Part shown: one piece after another, positions 57,160 to 64,000 of the stretch | Layout of the letters: every line of letters begins with the position of its first letter | Numbering within the stretch: position 1 is the stretch's first letter | NCBI RefSeq assembly: GCF_027244095.1 | Contig: NC_069665.1 | Location: 3,784,501-3,848,500, forward strand | Direction of reading: 5' to 3' | Source: Hemicordylus capensis | Taxonomy: Eukaryota > Chordata > Lepidosauria > Squamata > Cordylidae | Length of the DNA stretch: 64,000 nucleotides | Notes under the pieces: generated by a model | What the model was told of the DNA's origin: nothing | What the model saw: only the letters and a program-made list of their open reading frames with translations | The model's database searches: none | Program-made: the position numbers and the translations under genes

Positions 57160-57995
57160 GCTCTTCTATCCAATGCATGGGGAAGAAGTACATCCAGCAA
57201 GCTGGTGGCCAAAGATTTTTTGGTTAAAATTTTAATCAGACGCTGCTCCTGCCTTGCCCCAAGAGTTCAAGGTAGGCGGAGATGTCTCCTTATTGTGTGG
57301 TAGGGAAAGTCAAGAGAGAAAGTCGGGCAAGAGCTCCCTGCAAGCTTCACAGCTCAGCACAAGTCTGAACCGTTGCCTCCTGGAGCCAGACCCGACGTAC
57401 AATCCAACCGGCCTCGTCGGCTCCAAAGAAGAATTTCAGCTTCCCTCTGGGTGGTCTCCACCCACTGACAGCCTCGCGGGCCAACATCCTTGCCTAATCC
57501 CACTCTGACACGCTACTGGAAGGCAGGCCAAGGAAGCAACCTGGTTAGGATTAGCGTGCTGCAGGCCGGCCGGCCAGGTCACAGAGTGCAACTGAAATTT
57601 CAGGGTTTCTGCTTCGTCAGAGGCCAGAACTAACGTCTCAGGGCAAGGGGCCAGTACCAAGCAGGCAGGCTGTTTTGAGATTCTGCCCTGACAGAGGCTT
57701 TTCCAAGCACAAAGCAGCTTCTTTTTCGGCAAGGGGACGTGTCCGTTTATTCCGCTATTCTTGTTCACACGAAAGCCGTTATTCTTCCATAAAGCTTTTT
57801 GGAAGGATGCGTTAGTGCCGTCTCACCATCGTACGTGTGGCATTTCTGTTCAGCTGGTGTTTCACTTTTTAAATCACAAACAGGCAAATACAACATGCGG
57901 CTGACTTTACACACACTGTTGCCTCCCATTATGTTATGGGAATACATTTTTTACATTTTTCAGTCAGACTGGTTCATAAGTCTGTCACGTAACAG
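57160..57995. other. DOK4 first coding intron, stretch with nothing recognised
   Basis: Unique-looking DNA; no exon or known repeat seen. Confidence 0.45.
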
Positions 57996-57999
57996 CTCT

Positions 58000-58515
58000 T
58001 ATGGCCTTCCTCTCATTCATCTTCACAGCCACCTGTGAGGTAGGTGAGGCTGAACGAGAGCAACTTACAGTCAGTGGTGCTTTTAGGACCGGACTTCCAG
58101 TCCAAGGTCCTTTCCTCCGCTGGGTGTGGGGGTGGTGGTGGCTCCAAATGTCCCCCGGATCATGTCCCTCCAGCCTCCACAGTGACACACTGGCCTGCAT
58201 TGCACCACCGCAACTGGTGGGCTGCCAGTGCTCGTCTGGCAGGGGGCCCTCCAAATCTCCCCCCTGGCAGTAGCAACGGCCCACGCTGCTTCACCCAGTC
58301 AGGGTGGAGGGCCCTGCAAATGTGCCCCCGGCCCCCATGCCAGTGGCACCAGCCTGCGCTGCACCGCACAGCCAACAGGCGGCCATATGAGCGGGCCGAG
58401 CCAGGCGATCTTGCCCAGCAAAATTAGTAAGCTCCACTGTGGGCCCCGATTCAGTGAGGTTTGCGGCTGAGTGAGGATTTGAACCGAGGTCTATCCAGCA
58501 CTGCCTTAAGCAGCC
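58000..58515 (-). mobile_element. tRNA-derived Sauria SINE split by an insertion (probable)
   Basis: Reversed tail ATTCATCTTCACAGCCACCT and GAGGTAGGTGAGGCTGAACG stop near 58075. The reversed head resumes near 58440 with TTGCGGCTGAGTGAGGATTTG. The approximately 350-base GC-rich insert is unclassified. Confidence 0.5.
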
Positions 58516-59295
58516 GCGCACCCCACCCCACCCCACCCCTCCAGGCGGCAGCCTCTTTCGGCTCCTTTTCAGACAAAAACCCAGCATCAGCAGAGCATCA
58601 GGAGAGGGTTAATCTGCTGCATATTGCCTAGTCTGGCTTTCGCTTCATCCCAGCCACAGGGTCAGCCGTTTAAAATGGGACCTGATGTTTAGGAATTCAG
58701 AGTATTTTCCAGCCGTGGGTGAAGTGTGCTCTGAGTGTGCGCTTAACATGGCTCTGTATGATATCACCCCATTCCCACCTTGCACAGAGCGTGGTGCCTT
58801 CTGGATCCAAGCAGGGCAGGCAGAGGCTGGAAAGACCCGACAGTTTTCCTGCACAAGCTCATCCAAGCAAGAGAGACAGACCTCTGGCAAAGGAGGTCAG
58901 AGGCGCTGACACTCTGTCTTGGGGGACAGAAAAACCTGGAGGCAGAGCTTGTGACAGAGGACACCAGCAACAGGAGCGGGCTGGAAAGGGGCAGCAGGCT
59001 GTGGGTCCCCAAGCCAACAGATGGCAAACGGAAAGTAATTAGTCTGGGGCTGAGGAAGGAATAAAGGGAACAGTCCTCCCCACACAATGAGGAGAAGGCG
59101 CTGGCTTCAGCAAAGAGAGCCGTCCCACCGAAACCCCACCAGTCAGCAAAGACTCTCTCTCCGTTGCAAAGGTTGGAGCAAAAGAGCAGCTGGTTCTTGC
59201 AGACTTGCAGCAGCGGAAATCACAACCCAGTTGCCCTGGATGGATAAACCATTAACAATACCCCAACCCTAGTCTAGGCTGGGTCTAGAAAGGAT

Positions 59296-59510
59296 GAGGC
59301 CGTAGCTGAGTGGCAGCAGGGCCTTTGCTCCTCCGCATGCAGAAGGCACACCCACCCACCCACCCCGTTCCATCCCTTGGCAACAACTCCAGGTAGGGCT
59401 GGGAAAGACTCCTGCCTGGAAACTGGGAGAGCTGGTCAAAGCAGACAATTGCAAACTGAAGGGACCAAGGCTCTGACTTGATACAAGGCAGTGTGTGGGG
59501 ACTAGGAGTG
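59296..59510 (+). mobile_element. tRNA-Ala-headed Sauria SINE
   Basis: GATGAGGCCGTAGCTGAGTG, CTCCGCATGCAGAAGGCAC, AGGGCTGGGAAAGACTCCTG. Confidence 0.75.
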
Positions 59511-59570
59511 GAGGATGTTTGCATAGAGTGGACATTCTGCCCTCCATGGGCTCTGCAGATGCCCAGCCTG

Positions 59571-59823
59571 TCTACAAGAAAGCAAACATGAATTGTCCCC
59601 TTTGCTAAGCAGGGCCCTCCCCGGTTTGCATTTGAATGAGAGACTTGCTTGAATGCTTGCATGCAGAAGGTACTCAGTTCCCTCCCTGGCAGCATCTCCA
59701 GGTAGGGCTGGGAGAGACTCCTGCCTGCAACCTTGGAGAAGCTGCTGCCAGTCTGTGTAGACAATACTGAGCTAGATGGACCAAGGGTCTGACTGGGTTA
59801 TAAGGCAGCTTCCTATGTTCCTC
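59571..59823 (+). mobile_element. 5S-headed Sauria SINE, tRNA part shortened
   Basis: AAGCAAACATGAATTGTCCC, TTTGCTAAGCAGGGCCCTCC, TTGAATGAGAGACTTGCTTG, CATGCAGAAGGTACTCAGTT, body to GGCAGCTTCCTATGTTCC. Confidence 0.85.
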
Positions 59824-59929
59824 CTTCCAAATGCTTGTAGGATGCATTGAATTTCCAAATTCCATGCATTTTATGACTCTTTGGAAGGAACCAGGGCTTT
59901 TCAGCAGGCATTCCCTGTCATTTAGTAGA

Positions 59930-60545
59930 TAGATAGATAGATACTTTACTTCGGTCATTGACCAGCAAGATAAACGAACAAGAACAACGTCCAATCAAGT
60001 AGTAAATTCTTTGCGAGTGTTACAAACCATGTAGCAAGACATGGTCACATTGCTAGAGACTGTTTCTTTACAACTGGACAGCAGGTAATCTAAATAAAAC
60101 TTGTCAGGATGCCCAGCAAACTCCATTAAATAATGGTGAAATAAAATTTGTATGACTACCTTTGTAAAATGTGCAGTAAAGAATTACGCGTGCAGTAGTT
60201 TCTATGACTCCCGAGCCGCAAGCGCAGAGGCGGGCGATGTATATGGCAGTTTCTTGAACTTCCCCTCTAGAACTGCAGTAGGGAGCTCATTTCGGCGAGC
60301 GAGAGTCAACGCTCTCCTAAATTTTGCTGTGGTTAAACTGTTTAGATCTCAACAGGCCTTACATGCAAGGACCGATTGCCTATATAAATCCCTCTCAGCA
60401 GCTTTGCTGATTCTTCTTGCAGTTCTAGACCTAAGACACGCCGCCTGATGACCCGCGTGGCTTGATCGGACCCCTTCCTGCTGAGCTCTTCCTGGGGGAG
60501 ACCGTAAGGTTGCCACTTGTATCTTAGCGCCATTTTAGGACATTC
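59930..60545 (-). mobile_element. LINE C-terminal fragment with CxC knuckle and 3' UTR
   Basis: Minus strand has ALTLARRNELP then LCACGSGVIETTARVILYCT, matching 8213-8660. It ends in a UTR with (TAGATAGATAGA) at the extreme 3' end (59934-59945). Confidence 0.55.
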
Positions 60546-60669
60546 TTAGAGCATCTGCTTTGCATGAAGGCGGTTCCCTCCCTGGCATCTGCAGATAGGG
60601 CTGGGAGAGGCTCCTGCCTGTAACCTTCGAGAAGCCACTGCCCGCCTGTGTAGACACAATACTGATGAA

Positions 60670-60800
60670 CCAAAGCTTGTGCACTGGTTCGGTGCCAAAC
60701 CGGTTCGGCACTGCTGGGGGCAGGGGGAGTGGCGAGCAGGACCTTTAGAAGGGAGCAGAGCAGGTCCTTACCTGCTCCGCCATCCCCTGCAGCTTCCTAC
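60670..60800. mobile_element. TAGGGATGTGCAC hAT-type family fragment
   Basis: TTGTGCACTGGTTCGGTGCC, AACCGGTTCGGCACTGCTGG, GGGAGTGGCGAGCAGGACCT. Related to 48333-48494. Confidence 0.55.
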
Positions 60801-61247
60801 TATGAGGGCACTGCCCCGCAACAACCCACACAACAACCCACACCTGACACTGGCAGGCACACGGCCTCCATGCACGTGCGGACGCCATGTACGTGGTCGG
60901 CAACAAGCAAGATGCTGACCTCGCAGAGGCACAGGGAGTTTGGGTGCTTGTCAGAAGGACTTGCAGCCTGCAGACTCACACACAGCTGAAGAAGGGAAGG
61001 CTTCAAAACTGGAGGCTCAAGCCTAGCAAGAGAGAGAGGCTGCCAGAGGAAAACCTGGCCTCCTCTTGCCCAGGAGTGGGGATCCCCTAAGCCCCGATGA
61101 TGCGTGGGGTTGTTTGCAGCGGAGAGAGAGGCCCTCCGAGGCATTCGTTGTTTGCTTGCTCGGAGCCTGAACCCTCCTGGACCCGGCTTCACTTTCTGCC
61201 AGGGATACAGTTCCCAACGGCTACCGTGGCTGAGCGCGTCACGGCCT

Positions 61248-61540
61248 AGAGAGGAGAGTCGGTCTTGCAGCAGGCGGCACAAACTGCCTCCTCCGCTAAG
61301 CAGGGCTTGCCTCGGCTTGCATTTGGGTGGGTGGCTACACGTGAGCGCTTCCTGCTGCCGGATTCGGAGGATGGGGCTGAGGGCATCTGCTTCGCATGCA
61401 GAAGGGCCCGGGTTCTCCAGGACCTCCAGACTCCTGCCTGAAACCTTGTGGGAAGTTGCTGCCAGTCAGTGTGGACAACACTGAGGTAGTTTGGACCAAA
61501 GGCCTGACTCGGCCGAAGGCCGCTTCCTGCGCTGCACCCC
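61248..61540 (+). mobile_element. 5S-headed Sauria SINE
   Basis: GAGAGTCGGTCTTGCAGCAG, TCCGCTAAGCAGGGCTTGCC, GTGGGTGGCTACACGTGAGC, TTCGCATGCAGAAGGGCCCG, AACCTTGTGGGAAGTTGCTG. Confidence 0.82.
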
Positions 61541-61549
61541 GAGAGCAAA

Positions 61550-62340
61550 GCCAGGGCTGGGAGCATCTGCGAGGAGGCGGCAGAGGAGGGCCGCCACGGT
61601 ACACCTGGCCCCCTGCGTCATCTCCCACAGCGCAGCCGAGCGCGGGGCTCCGCTGGAGCAAGCGCGGAAGCATCTACAGCAGCCCTGGGGCGGGGCGGGG
61701 GGGGCACACCCTTGTGTGCACAACAAGCCTTCTTCCGTCCTCCCACCCGCCCACGTTAGCAGACCAGACGGACTCCTTCCCACCCACAAAAGGGGTCTCC
61801 TTTCCCAGAGAGAAGACCCTTCCCTGCAGCCCAGGAGGGGGGAGGGGGCAGCCGCGGGGTGGGGGTGGGGAACCAGGAGCTGCCTTTGACAGCTCTCCTG
61901 CCCCCGCCCCCCCCTCACGGGACTCCCTACCTGTCACAACGCCAGTATTAATTACAGCCCAGCCACTTAATTACCAGACGGAGCGGAGCGCAGCCGCCGC
62001 AAGGGAGCACGCACCCTCGAGGCTCTCGCTGCCGCCACCTCCTCCCGCGAGCAGGCTCTGCCTATTGCATCCCAGCCCCCTTCGCTGCAGGCGGCACACC
62101 TGAGCCTGCCGGGACTCAGCACCCCCCTCCATCCCCAACAAAGGGCTCCTTCCCCGCCTTGCCCTACTCTCCCTCGGGGGCTGCCACATGCAAGCGAGGG
62201 CAGGCCTTCTGGGCATTGGGGAGATGGGCAGGAGGGTGAATCTCAGCAGGCGCAGCTTCTCCTGCCACGGCACAACAAGCGGGACCTGCTGAAACTCCCT
62301 CTTCCGTGCATCTCTTGGAGCCGGGCCACACAGCTTCAGC
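61550..62340. other. GC-rich, CpG-containing block in the DOK4 intron
   Basis: High G+C with scattered CpG (for example GCGGAGCGCAGCCGCCGC), no recognised repeat. A short AT-rich island at 61945-61978 has two TAATTA homeodomain-type cores. It could be a regulatory element or an alternative 5' exon. No coding exon of DOK4 is seen here. Confidence 0.4.
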
Positions 62341-62515
62341 CCTCCTGCAGATGGGGCTGGGGAGGAGGGCAGTGGTCGTCCAGCGACACCCGGGGACCCA
62401 AGGCAGAGACGCGCACACACACACACACACCCCGGATAGGAGTGACTGCAGCAAAAAGATCCATTTCCCCGGCAGCGACTCAACTGCTCTGGAATTGAGA
62501 GGTGGAGCAACAGGG

Positions 62516-63063
62516 AGTCCTCGGCTGGCCTTGTGGGCGCAAGCAGGAGTTGTCCCCTTTGCTAAGCAGGGTCCAGCCTGGTCTGCATTTGGATGGGTGA
62601 CTCCCATGTGAGCACTGTAAGATACTTGCCTTCGGGGATTGGGCTGTAACTCAGGGGCGGCAAGGGCACCTGCCTGCTTGCATGCAGAAGGGCCCAGATT
62701 CAATCCGTGTGGTTAGAGTGCTGGACTAGGACTGGGGAGACCCGAGTTCAAATCCCCATTCAGCCTCATGAGACTTGCTGGGTGACTCTGGGCCAGTCAC
62801 TTCTCTCTCAGCCTAACCTACTTCACAGGGTTGTTGTGAAAGAGAAACTCAAGTATGTAGTACACCGCCCTGGGCTCCTTGGAGGAAGAGCGGGCTATAA
62901 AATGTTATTAATAATAATAATAATAATAATAAATAATCTCTGAGTAAGGCTAGGAGAGAGTCCTCCCGGAAACCCTGGCAAGCTGCTGCCAGTCAGTGTC
63001 GACATTACTGATCTAGATGGGCCAAGGGCCTGACTGGGTATAAGGCAGCTTCTGATCTTCCTA
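62516..63063 (+). mobile_element. 5S-headed Sauria SINE split by a tRNA-Sauria SINE
   Basis: 5S head (CTTTGCTAAGCAGGGTCCAG, TTTGGATGGGTGACTCCC) and tRNA part to CAGATTCAATCC at 62704. The body resumes near 62937 with CTGAGTAAGGCTAGGAGAGA and runs to AAGGCAGCTTCTGATCTTCC. Confidence 0.85.
62706..62936 (+). mobile_element. tRNA-derived Sauria SINE, nested
   Basis: GTGGTTAGAGTGCTGGACTA (A box), CCCGAGTTCAAATCCCCATT (B box), AACCTACTTCACAGGGTTGT, TGGAGGAAGAGCGGGCTATA, (TAA)n tail. It is inserted at the B-box region of a 5S SINE. Confidence 0.9.
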
Positions 63064-63162
63064 CAGAAGTGGATGATGCAGAATCTCTCACTCCAGGAAT
63101 CTCTTTCCTTTGTTCCGCCCCTCAAGAGGAGCAAGACTCTAGAGCAGGAGCAGGCAACCGAG

Positions 63163-63480
63163 GAGAGCTGGCCTTGTGGCAGTCAGCACGAATGGGCCCG
63201 TTGCTCAGCAGGGTCCACCCTGGTTTGCATTTGAATGGGAGACTACATGTGTGAGCACCACAAGATCTTCTCCTTAGGAGATGGGGCCACTCTGGGAAGA
63301 GCAGCTGCATGCAGAAGGCTTTTCAGAAACTCCCAGGTTCCCTCCCTGGCATCTTGAAGAAGGGGCGAGAGGAACTCCCACCTGCAACCTTGGAGAAGCC
63401 GCTGCCCGCCTGTGTAGACAGTACTGAGCTAGATGGACCAAGGGTCTGACTCGGCATATGGCAGCTCCCCGGGTCCCTAT
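63163..63480 (+). mobile_element. 5S-headed Sauria SINE, full length
   Basis: GAGAGCTGGCCTTGTGGCAG, GTTGCTCAGCAGGGTCCACC, TTGAATGGGAGACTACATGT, GAGATGGGGCCACTCTGGGA, CAACCTTGGAGAAGCCGCTG, TATGGCAGCTCCCCGGGTC. Confidence 0.9.
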
Positions 63481-63485
63481 TTTCC

Positions 63486-63560
63486 AGACCTTGGCTCTCC
63501 ATTTGTTGTGGCTGGGATGATGGGAGTCGTAGTTCAGCAACAGCTGGTTGCCTAACCTGG
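63486..63560. mobile_element. Foldback hAT-type MITE, right part
   Basis: GGGATGATGGGAGTCGTAGT then TCAGCAACAGCTGGTTGCC. Confidence 0.55.
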
Positions 63561-64000
63561 CCCCAGAGCTCCACGCCTGCTCCCAACATGAAGCCACCAA
63601 GAGAGGACACGCAGAGAGCCGGGGGACCAGCCTTGGTTACAATCAACACGGCCCCCCACCCCACACACACACTTTTTGCAGAAGGAAATCCTGTGCAAAC
63701 ATGGGGATGGCTCTGTTGGCCGTCGGGCTGCCTGGATGCAGGAAACTGAGGCTTGACGGCTTCTGGAGGCACCTAACGAGCCCCGCGGGAGCAGCCCAGC
63801 GTCTGTTTGGCACGTAGCACAGGCTTCCTGAGAGCACAATCCACACGGCCCACCTCCGGTGCATCTCCGGCGCTTTCAAAGGGCCTGCACTTGGAAGACG
63901 GCATCTCCACGGAGCGGAGGAAGCCGGGCCCAGCACAGACTTCAAAGCCCGCAACACCTGTCACAGGCAAAGCTCTGGGGGGTGCCAGCCAAGCCTCCCC
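63561..64000. other. DOK4 first coding intron, right end of window, nothing recognised
   Basis: GC-rich unique-looking DNA. It was searched for the DOK4 first coding exon (MATNFSDIVKQG-type peptide on the minus strand), which was not found. Confidence 0.5.

Noticed and set aside
61396-62103. 235-codon plus-strand open frame, proline/glycine/arginine-rich
   Set aside because: It begins inside a SINE body and runs through GC-rich low-complexity DNA. No domain or splice context.

Overview
This window is vertebrate nuclear DNA from a squamate reptile, probably a lizard. The evidence is split genes with canonical GT-AG introns, dense Sauria-type SINEs (tRNA-headed and 5S-rRNA-headed), CR1 and L2-like LINE tails, an R4/Dong-type LINE in a TAA repeat, and many small hAT-type foldback elements. 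I saw no bacterial features, no CRISPR array and no recognisable endogenous retrovirus.

Three host genes can be reconstructed exon by exon. CIAPIN1 (anamorsin, cytosolic Fe-S protein assembly) is on the minus strand: eight coding exons at 2492-13744, a probable 5' non-coding exon near 16.8 kb, and an intact 307-residue frame. COQ9 (lipid-binding coenzyme Q biosynthesis protein, mitochondrial) is on the plus strand: nine exons at 17008-33931, 316 residues, intact. DOK4 (docking protein, PH plus IRS-type PTB domains) is on the minus strand: seven coding exons at 41692-52754 encode all but the first roughly 22 residues. Its start exon must lie beyond base 64000.

CIAPIN1 and COQ9 are head to head across a CpG-rich, TATA-less promoter at about 16.64-17.1 kb. 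This promoter carries a consensus NRF-1 site, an ETS/GABP site and two YY1-like AAGATGGCGGC boxes. It is a typical bidirectional housekeeping promoter, and two of these factors commonly drive nuclear genes for mitochondrial proteins. The second YY1 box contains the COQ9 start codon. The first contains an in-phase ATG opening a 17-codon upstream frame that looks like a degenerate copy of the COQ9 N-terminus.

Layout: 1-1.9 kb intergenic with foldback repeats; 1.9-16.9 kb CIAPIN1; 16.6-17.1 kb shared promoter; 17.0-34.6 kb COQ9; 34.6-41.1 kb intergenic, repeat-rich, with no recognised gene; 41.1-64.0 kb DOK4, including more than 11 kb of its first coding intron. Gene order matches the mammalian CIAPIN1-COQ9-POLR2C-DOK4 block, except that I could find no POLR2C exon between COQ9 and DOK4.

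The most interesting non-genic material is the repeat archaeology. Chimeric 5S rRNA/tRNA-Ala SINEs occur about 13 times. Several elements are nested with exact or near-exact 8-bp target duplications. Other notable items are a MITE with about 50-bp inverted arms, a cluster of strong hairpins at 51.58-51.88 kb, a diverged tandem duplication at 12.62-12.88 kb, and transposon sequence ending about 14 bases from a DOK4 splice donor.
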